NCBI GenBank assembly: GCA_963931925.1
Contig: OZ007573.1
Span: 42,727,711 to 42,791,710 of the forward strand
Length of the DNA: 64,000 bases
Source of the DNA: Onchidella celtica
Taxonomy: Eukaryota; Mollusca; Gastropoda; Systellommatophora; Onchidiidae
Direction of reading: 5' to 3'
Shown here: positions 44,665-54,973 of the stretch, in pieces
Numbering within the stretch: the first letter of the stretch is position 1
Layout of the letters: every line of letters starts with the position of its first letter
Translations under genes and position numbers: made by a program
The notes under the pieces: generated by a model
What the model was told of the DNA's origin: nothing
Databases searched by the model: none
The model's input: the letters and a program-made list of their open reading frames with translations, nothing else

Positions 44665-47600
44665 ATGAAGATTGTCTCCCTTAATTGTCGGGGCCTTCAT
44701 AGGCAATTAAAACGCAGACTTTTATTTAAAACATTTTATCAATACGATATAATATGTCTACAAGAAACGTATGTTACTGAAGCGAAAGCTATTGAATGGA
44801 TGAGAGAATGGACGGGTGAATTCTTCTTCTATCCAAGTACTAGTAGGAGTAAAGGCCAAATCATTCTAGTGAATAGAACATTTATTATTGATAAATTAAA
44901 ATTTCTGCCTTTTGATACACGATGTATCGGAATTGAATTTGAAAGGCATAATAAATTATACACGGTATTAAATTGTTACGGTCCAGCACAGCCGCAGCAG
45001 CGTGAGGGCTTTATAGAGGACCTAAGTAATATTGTCAGTGAGATAGGCCAGAGCAGTGTTATAGTATGTGGAGATTTTAATATGATTGTAAACAACGATT
45101 TAGATATAATTTCGGGCGCACCACACGGAAAGAAAGAAGTGGAATTATTCTCAAATTTTGTGGAAATGTGGGATTTATATGATTGTTGGAGAGGTTTAAA
45201 TAAAGAAACAAAAGAATTCACATGGTGTAGGAAAGAACCCTTTGTGGCTAGAAGACTAGATTACATTTTTTGCGATAAAGAATTAGTATCATGTATAACA
45301 AATGTGGAAATTAAACATTTTCCGTCCACAGACCATCGTGCCGTTATCGTAGAAATTTTAGAACATAACTTCCCGAGAGGAACCTCCAGGTGGCAATTCA
45401 ACGCGTCATACATTAATAATGTCGATTTTATAAACCATATGAATGCATTTATATCCAGTTTCATAGCAGATGAGGAAAAGAACGATCTGGATCACAGAAC
45501 AATATGGGAACTGCTGAAAGCAGCAATCCAGACAGAATGTATGCAATACAGTAAGAGCAATCCTATAAAAAATCACAGAAGAGATAAACTGGAAGCAGAG
45601 GTAAATGCCATCTCCAAGCTTATTGCTCAGTTCCCGGGTGAAAGAAAACTGCAGGAGAAATACGAAAATATGAAAAAACAATTAGAAATTGAACTATTAG
45701 CAAAAACGAAAGGAGCAATAATAAGATCCAGAGTGAAATGGACCGAAGAGGGAGAAAAAAACACCAAATTCTTTTTAAATCTGGAAAAGGCCAGGGGAAT
45801 ATGTAATACAATAAAACAAGTTAAAAATGGGGATGGTGAAATAACAAGGGAACCGTTAAATATTCTTCGGGAAGCACAAAAATATTATGAAAATCTCTAC
45901 ACTAAAGAAGCATCGGTGACGACGGTGGGCGATAAATTAGACACCTTCCTAGATGGTTTAGTGTATGACAGATTAGCTGAGGAAGACAAGGAAATGTGTG
46001 ATCAGAACATTAGCGTGGAGGAAATGGGAAAAGCATTGAAAGGACTTAATAATGACTCAGCTCCCGGATCCGATGGGCTTACGGCTTGCTTTTATAAGGT
46101 GTTTTGGCGGCTCTTAAAAAAACCGTTATATGATAGTTATATAGAATCGATAAAGCAGGGAGAATTGTCAGTTAGTCAGAGACGCGGTATAATCACTATG
46201 ATACACAAAGGCAACAACAGCAATAGGGAAGATCTAAACAATTGGCGACCAATAACACTAACAAATGTTGACTATAAAATCTTTACAAAGGTTTTGGCTT
46301 TGAGGTTGCAAAAAGTTATAAAAAGTATCGTACATGAAAATCAAAGTGGATTTGTTAAAGAGAGAACAATTACGTCACATATTAGAATAATAGATGACGT
46401 CATAGATTACGTAAATAAAGAGGACATGGCAGGTTTGATTGTATCATTGGACTACCAAAAAGCCTTCGATACGGTGGATAAGGAAACAATATTGGTAGCC
46501 CTTGAAAGATTTAATTTTGGTCCAAAATTCATTCATAACATACAAATGATTTTAACAAACACGCAGAGCTCAGTAAAGAATGGTGGGTGGCTATCTAAAT
46601 GGTTTAAGGTAGAGCGAGGTGTTCGGCAGGGATGTTGTGTTAGTCCTCTACTTTTTATCTTAGTGGTAGAAATACTAGCGATAAAACTTAGGTATAATGA
46701 AGAGATAAAGGGAATTATGAGTGAAGGAGTGGTAACAGATACGCTTAAACTTTTGCAGTACGCAGATGACATGACGCTACTGATAAAAGATAAAACAGAT
46801 CTATCCAACGCATTGAAAATTATTGAGCAGTTTTCAGACATCTCGGGGCTAAAGCTTAATAGAAATAAATCAGTGGGAATGTGGGTGGGAAGTAATAAAC
46901 AAAGGGAGGAAAGAGGGGAAGGAATAACGTGGGTAGAAAAGGGAGGTAACATAAAAATACTTGGGATATACTTCAATGCTACGGTCGAGGCATCTAATAT
47001 TTCACAAAATTGGATGGAAAAAATAAACAGCATTAAAAATCTGATTCCTAGATGGTCCAAAAGAAATCTGTCGATATATGGAAAGAGTATAATAGCAAAA
47101 ACTTTTTTACTATCAAAACTAAACTATGTTATTCAGGCCCTATCCCTACCCCAGGAAACTCTGGCTGAAATAGATCGAATCATATTCAAGTTTTTGTGGC
47201 AAAAAAAGTATTCAAATAAAAGAGCTTTTGAAAAAATCAAACGGAACACTTTATGCAGAGAACCAAACGAGGGAGGTTTAGGAGTAATCAGTATAAAGGA
47301 TCAGCAAAATGTCTTTCTCATAAAATGGTTTAAAGAGATATGCTTACAAAAGCCACATCTAAAAACAGGAGTAAAATTAGCCAGTCATTTTTGCAAAAAG
47401 CTGGTAAGCTTGCCTTACTTAACCACATCAGATATTAAAGCGAGAGAAGTAAAACAAGTTGGTACAATAAACTCGATTTTTTGGCAGAATGTAATTAAAA
47501 CATGGCTAGATTTAGAAAAAAGGGATAAGGAAAATGAAAACGATACTGCTCCAAATAGGCTAGGCCGGCAACCGCTATTCAACAACAATAATATTAGATA

Positions 47601-48429
47601 TAGAAATAAGCCACTGTGGATAGAAAAATGGGTCAGAGGGGGAATTAAATATCTGTATCAAATGTTTAGTGTAAATAAATGGAAAACCCTGCAAGACATT
47701 GCTGGGATAATCGGACATTACCCTGGTATCCATTTTGATTATTGGGCAGTTACAAATGCTGTTAAAAAAGAATGGAAGGAAATTTTTGTACAAACCAGAA
47801 CGGAGGACAGACCTCCTCTGCATAATATAGAAGATGAGACAGATGAAAATGTAAAAGATATCTTTAAACTAACGAATAAAGAAATTAGAGAGAAACTAAT
47901 AAATAACAAAAACGCCACGATCTGTAGCTTGGGTTTCTGGAAACGAAAATACAATGTCGATATATATCCTTATTTTGAAAGCGGGTTTAGAGCCTGCAAA
48001 GAAACAAGATTGAGGCTCTTACATTTTAAAATCCTACACAATATTTACCCAACCAATATTCTCTTACATAAAATGAAAATAAAGGAAAGTAATAAATGCG
48101 AGCACTGTAAGACGCCTGATTTTATAGAACATTTCTTTTTCTATTGCAGTAAATTGAAAGACTATTGGCCTTATGTGGCCCAGTATATTTTGAATAAAAC
48201 CGGTAAAAGAATTGAAATAAATGAGAAAATTGCACTTTTTGGAATAATACGTGGGGACTTGGACTATACTGTAAATCAAAATATTATTGATGATATTAAC
48301 TTTGTACTATTAGTTGCTAAAATGTGTATAGGTAAAATAAAATATGGCAAATCAATGAATCTTAAATTGGCATTTGAGACAGAAATGCAGGTAAGGGAAA
48401 AATATCTGAAGGTATGTCCGAATAAATAA
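44665..48429 (+). CDS. LINE ORF2: AP endonuclease, reverse transcriptase, C-terminal CCHC, 1254 aa
   Basis: It nicks target DNA and reverse transcribes the LINE RNA. The endonuclease fills residues 1-232: SLNCRG, LQETY (Glu34), CGDFNM (Asp137), RLDYIFC and TDHRAV (Asp223, His224). The RT region includes APGSDGLTACFYKVFW, NWRPITLTNVDYKI, SGFVKERTI, SLDYQKAFDTV, GVRQGCCVSPLLFIL and YADD (residues 699-702), then SGLKLNRNKS. Thumb and connector have GGLGVISIKD. A zinc-binding motif, CEHCKTPDFIEHFFFYC, starts at residue 1145 (C-x2-C-x7-H-x4-C). Length, domain order and C-terminal knuckle fit the L1/Tx1 group; there is no RNase H. All catalytic residues that I can check are present. The ATG at 44665 is the first in frame after the TC run. 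Confidence 0.93.
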   Translation: MKIVSLNCRGLHRQLKRRLLFKTFYQYDIICLQETYVTEAKAIEWMREWTGEFFFYPSTSRSKGQIILVNRTFIIDKLKFLPFDTRCIGIEFERHNKLYTVLNCYGPAQPQQREGFIEDLSNIVSEIGQSSVIVCGDFNMIVNNDLDIISGAPHGKKEVELFSNFVEMWDLYDCWRGLNKETKEFTWCRKEPFVARRLDYIFCDKELVSCITNVEIKHFPSTDHRAVIVEILEHNFPRGTSRWQFNASYINNVDFINHMNAFISSFIADEEKNDLDHRTIWELLKAAIQTECMQYSKSNPIKNHRRDKLEAEVNAISKLIAQFPGERKLQEKYENMKKQLEIELLAKTKGAIIRSRVKWTEEGEKNTKFFLNLEKARGICNTIKQVKNGDGEITREPLNILREAQKYYENLYTKEASVTTVGDKLDTFLDGLVYDRLAEEDKEMCDQNISVEEMGKALKGLNNDSAPGSDGLTACFYKVFWRLLKKPLYDSYIESIKQGELSVSQRRGIITMIHKGNNSNREDLNNWRPITLTNVDYKIFTKVLALRLQKVIKSIVHENQSGFVKERTITSHIRIIDDVIDYVNKEDMAGLIVSLDYQKAFDTVDKETILVALERFNFGPKFIHNIQMILTNTQSSVKNGGWLSKWFKVERGVRQGCCVSPLLFILVVEILAIKLRYNEEIKGIMSEGVVTDTLKLLQYADDMTLLIKDKTDLSNALKIIEQFSDISGLKLNRNKSVGMWVGSNKQREERGEGITWVEKGGNIKILGIYFNATVEASNISQNWMEKINSIKNLIPRWSKRNLSIYGKSIIAKTFLLSKLNYVIQALSLPQETLAEIDRIIFKFLWQKKYSNKRAFEKIKRNTLCREPNEGGLGVISIKDQQNVFLIKWFKEICLQKPHLKTGVKLASHFCKKLVSLPYLTTSDIKAREVKQVGTINSIFWQNVIKTWLDLEKRDKENENDTAPNRLGRQPLFNNNNIRYRNKPLWIEKWVRGGIKYLYQMFSVNKWKTLQDIAGIIGHYPGIHFDYWAVTNAVKKEWKEIFVQTRTEDRPPLHNIEDETDENVKDIFKLTNKEIREKLINNKNATICSLGFWKRKYNVDIYPYFESGFRACKETRLRLLHFKILHNIYPTNILLHKMKIKESNKCEHCKTPDFIEHFFFYCSKLKDYWPYVAQYILNKTGKRIEINEKIALFGIIRGDLDYTVNQNIIDDINFVLLVAKMCIGKIKYGKSMNLKLAFETEMQVREKYLKVCPNK

Positions 48430-48529
48430 TCAGAGAATGCAAGGACGATTGAAAAGTGTGGAGAATGTGTAAATGAAGTAAGAGTCAAATGAAAACAAAT
48501 AAACTTTAAAAAAAAAAAAAAAAAAGGGC

Positions 48530-49330
48530 AATGACGAAAAGATGAAAATGCAAAAACTAGAACATTCCAAAGTGCATGAAGTAAAGTATAATTGGTATAC
48601 GGCCGTATACTGCTATTATTATTATTCTGTTATTGGCAATATATTATTACCATCTAGTACAATAATTGATTGTCGTGTCGCATCTGGCTGATAATAACCT
48701 ATTTATTTATTTATTTATCCTTATTTTTATCTCGTTTTCTTTCTTTTTTGTTTTTATCTTACTTGCCTTTGTATTTGTTGAGATGTTTATACATTATATG
48801 GTTATTATTTAATTATAGCTGTTTTTCACGCACTCGTAATAATTTGTAAATGAAGCATTCACTCAGTTTTTTTTTTTGTTTTTTTTTTGCTGTTGAAAAT
48901 GAATTGTAAAAACTGTCAGCTGATAATGAAAAGACCAAAATGGTTCGAGAACAGCCGACAATATAGAATTCAGCAACTGACAATTCTGGGAGATAAAAGA
49001 CTGCAATTGGGTCCGATCCTCAGAATAGTCCTTATAGACAGCCATGTATTTATTTGCTGGACTATTATCAGGTCATACGTACTTTCATACTTATCTATTT
49101 ATTCATTTAACCAGCCACTTTGAACTAGACTTCTCTACATGTTTATTTGCTTTATATGGATACCTTCTTAAAGTAGGTTTTTTTGTTGCTGTTTTTTTTT
49201 TGGTTTTTTTTTCAAATTTCCGTAAATTTTAAAAAATATACCAGACCTATTAAGTGATCTCCAATCACTGAGTCATGCACGAAATGAATGCATTGCATTT
49301 GAATCTGAGCCAAAAAAAAAAAAAAAATGA
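48530..49330 (+). repeat. Dispersed 0.8-kb repeat, copy 1
   Basis: It matches 51480-52310 through GTGCATGAAGTAAA, a GGTTCGAGAACAGCCGAC-like block, TAGTCCTTATAGACAGC and the GATCTCCAATCA to AATCTGAGC end, and finishes in an A run (49311-49327). It begins directly after the LINE A tail. An A-rich end suggests a retroposon or a LINE 3' part, but no coding remnant was seen. Confidence 0.6.
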
Positions 49331-51479
49331 TAGAAACATGAAACTTGGTACAAGCATTCTCCTTATGATGTTGTTTGATAATAATGTTGGCCACGAAAAA
49401 AAAAAAAAGTCCAACATGGCGGCAAAATCCAAGATGACCGCCAACAATATAGTAAGCCGTAATTTCTCATTCTTGGCAGCACAACATCAAGTTTACAGCA
49501 ACAAGATGTTATACGTGACATAGCCTTGTCATTATCAAGCATGTTTCATTCATTATCAACATAATTTAACAAACAAATAACTGCAAAGATTGTCCAAACA
49601 AGATCTCTACGGAAGGGTGTCCAGCCCTCGTTACAGTATAATAATGAAAATTTTATTGCTGATTTGAGTACATGTACATAGATGGTCTCTGTCTTTAATT
49701 CAGTTTGAGGCCAAGTGATGCCAGTTGAACATTTTATTTTATAAAAGGCGGAGATGGTTCGCTATCAAGAGATCGGCAATGCCATACTTGGCGCCGATAT
49801 TAGGTACTCTCGATATTGGGTCTAGCCACCGATCCGTTGCCACTGTACCTTATGACGTCGCATCATAATTTTTGAATATCGATAATCCTTAGGACATGAG
49901 TGCCCTATGCTATTCCGATTCGGAAATACTGAGGGAGATACAATTCTGGCTGACTGGCAGGCTATGATTAACCAACCGACCAACTTGCAACGACCTGGGT
50001 ACTGAAATTAGTCGTTGAATGAGGATTTCTTGAAACTAGTACTTCGAAGTGATAAAAAAAAAGAATGTCAACGGACGACACAACCGTGAGTAAACTGCCT
50101 GACTGAGATTGCCTTGATCATGGTGGCGTTTGTACGGAGATAGAGAAAAAGAAGAGGACTGGCCATTTCATTTGCTTGCTGTTACAGGCTGTATTGCCTG
50201 CATTTCATTTGCTTGCTGTTACAGGCTGTATCGCCTGCATTTCATGTAGCATTTTCACCCTGACCTTGTCAAGATGCATCTCTCTTGCAGACATGCCATG
50301 CGCCAAAACGACAGTCTGTGACATGGCATTTAGGTCAGATCTTTTCGTTGAAACAATCTACACGGAAAGAAAACTGGCTCTAGCAGCATCATTGTGTCAC
50401 TGGCCCTATTCTAAAACCGCACAGAATGGGAATTTTACTAGGGCCGGGGATAGCTCTTTTAGTTGAAGTGCATTCCATATCATATAAATACATTTTAGTT
50501 TATAAAGCTAAGAATAATTGAAATATTGTGCTTTTACCTCCCATCTGCAACCGTAAAAAAAAAAATGAAACAGTTGTTATCAGCAGTTGTAAGAATACAT
50601 GGCAGCCATTTCATGATAGGGCCAGGGATACAGCGTCCACCCATGAGCCAAGTACCCACCTTGAATTCCTCTGTGTTAATGGCATGAAAGAAACACCAAG
50701 TAAAATTGATAACCTCTCTGAACACTTTATTCTCGTAATTAGGAACTCACTCCATATCCCTCACTGATGAAAAGGTGGAAATGTGAACAACCAGCTGGTC
50801 AGTGTTGAAGGTACCTACTTTGCTTTACAACTTAGTGCTAGCTCTCAAGTTGTTTAAAACAGGCTCCTGGGGTTCCAGAGATCGTAATCTTTGTCGCCTG
50901 TGGACCTGTGCAAAGGCGAATTCCTCCAGCCAAGGTGTCTGATTTCATCACTTCAATAGTAAACGCGCCTATCCGTCACGATGAGAATGCAGATGTTCTG
51001 CACATACATTTGACAAATGTTTCAAGCTGATTTGAAAGTCCTGCTGCAGGCCCTGGCAAGGGTAGTTACAGGCGCTGGTCAAGAGCTTGATCTCACAATA
51101 ATAACTCCCGCGTGAGCTGCTCGGTGAATGCTATTTGGTAGCAAAAAGTCGAACTTAGTGAGGGACCGTTTACAGCATTGTTGATAATTTGTAAACAGGC
51201 CGACCTCTCTACAATGATATCTCTCTAACTTCTAGAAGTCACTATTATCAGCACTCAGAGGGAATGTGCAAAGTTTGACAAAGATTTCCGATGCATCTGG
51301 AAAGAACATTCCATGTCTTTCCATATCTGAAGAAAAGAGCTGTTCCTTTTCTCGCTAAAGGCTGGCGCAGTATCAAGACCGCTGACGGCTTTGAATGAAA
51401 CTTTGTTTGCATTTTGATGCTACAAGACTTCTTGTTTGACCATGTATAAATAGCTGTCATCTTTTTCTTGATTTGTCAA
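49331..51479. other. Intergenic DNA, no gene recognised
   Basis: It contains a 37-base direct duplication at about 50165-50240 (CATTTCATTTGCTTGCTG then TTACAGGCTGTATYGCCTG). The open frame at 50176-50466 (96 codons) begins within that duplication and shows no domain. Nothing else could be assigned. Confidence 0.4.
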
Positions 51480-52310
51480 AAGTGATGAAAAAATGCAGTA
51501 AATGGTATTCTAACGTGCATGAAGTAAAATTACTTCTGTTCATTTTGTGCTATTATTGTCCTACAATTGTTAATATAATATGTTATTATTATTTGGTTAG
51601 AACATACGTACGTTACTGTGTGTAGTAGTGGGTCACATCTTGCGGTCTCTTTTTTTTTTTTTTTGGCTTTGTTTATCTTCATTAATTGTTCATAGTTGTT
51701 ATCTACGTATATTTTAATACATCTGTTATTAATATTTTACAGACGACTCATACTCTTAGTCCTCGAAACCGTGGGACCGCACGTAGCGCGTGAAAGACAG
51801 AATTATCATTTTTCAAAAAAATATTTTCTATTTTAATTATTTTAATTTTTAAAAATGTTACTTTATTTTTTTTTCTTATTGTTTTATTTTTGCTATACCA
51901 AACTGAATTGTAAAACTAATCAGCTGATGATGAAAGCCCTAAAGGTTTCGAGAACAGCCGACGACGCAGAATTTAATAGTTGACAATTCAGGGATATAAA
52001 AAACTTCAGCTGGGTCTGATCTCCAGGATAGTCCCCATAGACAGCTGTATAATTATATTTATTTACTTGTTCATCTACGTATTCTCATACTTATCTATTT
52101 ATTTACCAAATCCTTCACGTTGAATTCCTTCACGTATGTACGTACGAACACATCTCTATGGGTATCTATTTATTAAACTTTAATTAGTACATTTCTGTTC
52201 GCTTAATTATGTACCTATTATTTCTTTATTTAGTGATCCCTAATCATTGATTATGCACAGAATGAATGTATTCCAAATCGCAATTCAATCTGAGCGTTTA
52301 GAAAAAAAGA
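51480..52310 (+). repeat. Dispersed 0.8-kb repeat, copy 2
   Basis: Same order of blocks as 48530-49330 (GTGCATGAAGTAAAA, TTTCGAGAACAGCCGACG, ATAGTCCCCATAGACAGC, GATCCCTAATCATTG), ending in an A/GAA-rich tract near 52300-52327. Divergence from copy 1 is substantial. Confidence 0.6.
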
Positions 52311-52334
52311 AGAAGAAGAAAAAAAAACGCTTAC

Positions 52335-52485
52335 GGTGAGATTTGTCACGAACGAACAACATGGTCTGTCTATTCCATCTGCAGTGACAGTGCTAAAGAC
52401 AAGAGCTTACGCTGAGAGTTCTCACGGTAGAACAACATCGTCTAGTCTGTCTGTCTGTCCCATCTGGCAGTGTAGGAAACAACAG
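52335..52485. repeat. Tandem repeat, about 70-bp unit, two units (locus 2)
   Basis: Units share GAACAAC, CCATCTG, CAGTG and ACAAGAGCTTA with 41385-41530, plus a short GTCTGTCT run. The array lies just right of repeat copy 2. Confidence 0.55.
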
Positions 52486-53045
52486 CATAAACACAGTCTT
52501 CAAAACCAAGGACTTAAGACAGCCATCTCAGCACCAGTTATAGAAAAATCTCGAATGTCTATAAACAAAGTACGTATAGATCTATATGCATCAGCCATTC
52601 TGACAGACTACAAATCGGTGTGACTGGCGATTTGAGCTGCTGCTGTGTCTCCATTGAAGTTGCACTAGCGTAGACGAAGTAAGTCAATATCTGTCAGTTC
52701 TTTTGTTGTTGTTGTCGTCGCTGTTTGCTGATCTTGGTCCTTTTGTTCTCTTTTGTCCTTGATGTTTAAACCATTATTGTCGTGGTTGCTCTAGTTGTCT
52801 AGTATTACGCGCTGTCACAGTTCTCTTTTATAGTTTCCATCCATACTTTTAAACTGTCAGTCACGTTGATACCGTTACCATTTCAGGCAATATGTATGTG
52901 TTTATTACCGTTGTTGCTGTGAAATATCCCACACCTAGATTTAATATACACCTTTTTGTTACCCAATGTGGCGAGATTTGGTATATTTTATCTTGTGTCC
53001 ATAATTATGACAGTGAGATGGGTGGTGAATGTTACATAATTTTTC

Positions 53046-53281
53046 AATGTGGCGAAATGAGGGGGGGCGACATAAGATAAGACGTCTAAGATTATCAGAT
53101 GAGGCAAGAAAACACTGTATTATAAACCTTAGCCTACAACTGCATGAGTCGGTGTATGAATGTGTGTGTGGGGGGGGGGGGGCGACATAAGATAAGATGT
53201 CGTCTAAGATTATCAGATGAGGCAAGAAAACACTGTATTATAAACCTTAGCCTACAACTGCACGAGTCGGTGTATGAGTGT
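53046..53281 (+). repeat. Tandem duplication, about 118-bp unit, two copies
   Basis: CGACATAAGATAAGA, GATTATCAGATGAGGC, CACTGTATTATAAACC and ACTGCAYGAGTCGGTGTATG occur twice in order, with a G run before the second copy (53169-53182). The duplication lies just outside the solo LTR at 53313. Confidence 0.88.
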
Positions 53282-53596
53282 GTAGTAAATTATATTATTT
53301 GTGCGTGTTTAGTGTCACGAGTAAGGTTGATGGCTTTGTACGCCACGAGTGTAGAGGGGGTAAACTTAGTAGGGGAGAAGGGGATTTTAAAGTTGTTGAC
53401 GAGCATGAAAGGTTACTATCACGAGTAAGGTCGGTGGCCTTGTGCGCCACGAGTCTAGGGGGGTGAGCTTAGCAGGGGAAAACACGGTTTTTAACATTGT
53501 TGACGAGCGTGAAAAGATACACACGACTCGCTTTAAACTAGTCCCGTGTGCAGGGCCCTCGGGAGTATAAATAGAAGAGAAACTCGCTACACGTGG

Positions 53597-54283
53597 TTCC
53601 CAGTTGTTTCCAGGAAGCAGAAGTTAACAGTCCGGGCAGTCATGTGGAGGTCGTGCCGTGGGGACCAGAATTAGATGTGTGAGGGATCCATTATGTTCCC
53701 AGTTGTTTCCAGAAAGCAGAAGTTAACGGTCCGGGCGATCATGTGGAGGTCGTGCCGTGGGGACCAGAATTAGATGTGTGAGGGATCCATTATGTTCCCA
53801 TTTGTTTCCAGAAAGCAGAAGTTAACGGTCCGGACGATCATATGGAGGTCGTGCCGTGGGGACCAGAATTAGATGTGTGAGGATCCATTATGTTCCCAGT
53901 TGTTTCCAGAAAGCAGAAGTTAACGGTCCGGACGATCATGTGGAGGTGCCGTGGGGACCAGTATTAGATGTGTGAGGGATCCATTATGTTCCCAGTTGTT
54001 TCCAGAAAGCAGAAGTTAACGGTCCGGACGATCATGTGGAGGTGCCGTGGGAACCAGTATTAGATGTGTGAGGGATCCATTATGTTCCCAGTTGTTTCCA
54101 GAAAGCAGAAGTTAACGGTCCGGGCGATCATGTGGAGGTCGTGCCGTGGGGACCAGAATTAGATGTGTGAGGGATCCATTATGTTCCCATTTGTTCTCAG
54201 AGGTTAACGGTCCGGACGACCATGTGGAGGTCGTGCCATGGGGACCAGAGTTAGATGTGTGAGGGATCTATTATGTTCCCACA
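53597..54283 (+). repeat. 99-bp minisatellite inside the solo LTR, about seven units
   Basis: Each unit has TTCCCAGTTGTTTCCAG, AAGCAGAAGTTAACGGTCC, ATCATGTGGAGG and GAATTAGATGTGTGAGG. Some units lack a few bases. It lies just after the TATA-like box, so it would fall in or near the transcribed R/U5 part of the LTR. Confidence 0.9.
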
Positions 54284-54296
54284 AAAGTTCATTGAT

Positions 54297-54560
54297 AATT
54301 GATGGCGGGTGTGAACTGTCTGTTTTCTTATTCGTTTGAAGTAAGGAGTCTTGAAGAGGAGATGGGAACCCTTCAGGAACCAACGATCCACGATGACGGG
54401 TGTGAACCGTCTGTTTTCTTGTTCGTTTGAAGTAAGGAGTCGTGAAGAGGAGATGGGAACCCTTCAGGAACCAATGATCCACGATGGCGGGTGTGAACCG
54501 TCTGTTTTCTTATTCGTTTGAAGCCAGGGGCGGGTGTGAACCGTCTGTTCCCCTTTATCG
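54297..54560 (+). repeat. 93-bp tandem repeat inside the solo LTR, about 2.7 units
   Basis: Units with GGCGGGTGTGAACYGTCTG, TTCGTTTGAAGTAAGGAG and GAGATGGGAACCCTTCAGG. The minus-strand frames at 54204-54615 (HTRHRGSLVPEGFPSPL period) arise from the repeat. Confidence 0.88.
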
Positions 54561-54973
54561 TTTGAAGTTGGAGATCTAGGAAGGATCGTTGAACTCTGGA
54601 GACGTGAAAATTCATCAGCGAGGAGATTAGATGCCGACAGAAACTTTTAAGTATAAATAATTAAGTTATGGACAAAGGAGTTGGCTGTTTGTTGGCCTAA
54701 GGGGGAGTAGAGATTAGTCGTCGTCCCCGAAAGGGATTTTTACATATCTTTGTTTTTTTTTTGTGACTGTTTGATTATTATGAGTTGAATGTTTGGCATA
54801 AGTTATTTGTCACGCATTTAGTATTAAATATCGTTTGATTAAAAAATTCACCCCATGTGTCCGTTGGTCGCTGGTCTGCTTGCTTAGCTTGTTAGCTAGG
54901 TTTGAAAGGAAAAATTAGTTAAGTACACATCACGCACGTGGTCGTGACAATCATCACGCACGTGGTCGTGACA

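Larger units (their letters stand above)
43290..48525 (+). mobile_element. Apparently full-length L1/Tx1-group LINE
   Basis: It has a 5' UTR of about 230 bases starting near a CTTCCGGTGAATGG motif, ORF1 (43522-44514), a 150-base spacer with a (TC)n run (44590-44637), ORF2 (44665-48429), a short 3' UTR with AATAAA near 48498 and a pure A tail (48508-48525). Both frames are uninterrupted. Target duplications were not identified; GGGCAATGACG follows the tail and I could not find it at the 5' edge, so the 5' end is approximate. Intact frames and an A tail suggest a recent insertion. Confidence 0.85.
53313..54973 (+). mobile_element. Solo LTR, third family, with internal minisatellites
   Basis: It starts TGTCACGA and ends TCGTGACA (perfect 8-base inverted termini), with a 4-base duplication TTAG on both sides (53309-53312 and 54974-54977). 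A TATA-like GTATAAATAG lies at about 53571-53580, which sets the plus orientation. It carries a duplicated piece of about 105 bases at its start, a 99-bp minisatellite (53597-54283) and a 93-bp repeat (54297-54560). The right end repeats CATCACGCACGTGGTCGTGACA. A 4-base target and TGT/ACA ends fit Ty3/Gypsy. No internal region remains. Confidence 0.75.

Noticed and set aside
46533-47060. 175-codon minus-strand frame
   Set aside because: It is antisense to the reverse transcriptase of LINE ORF2.
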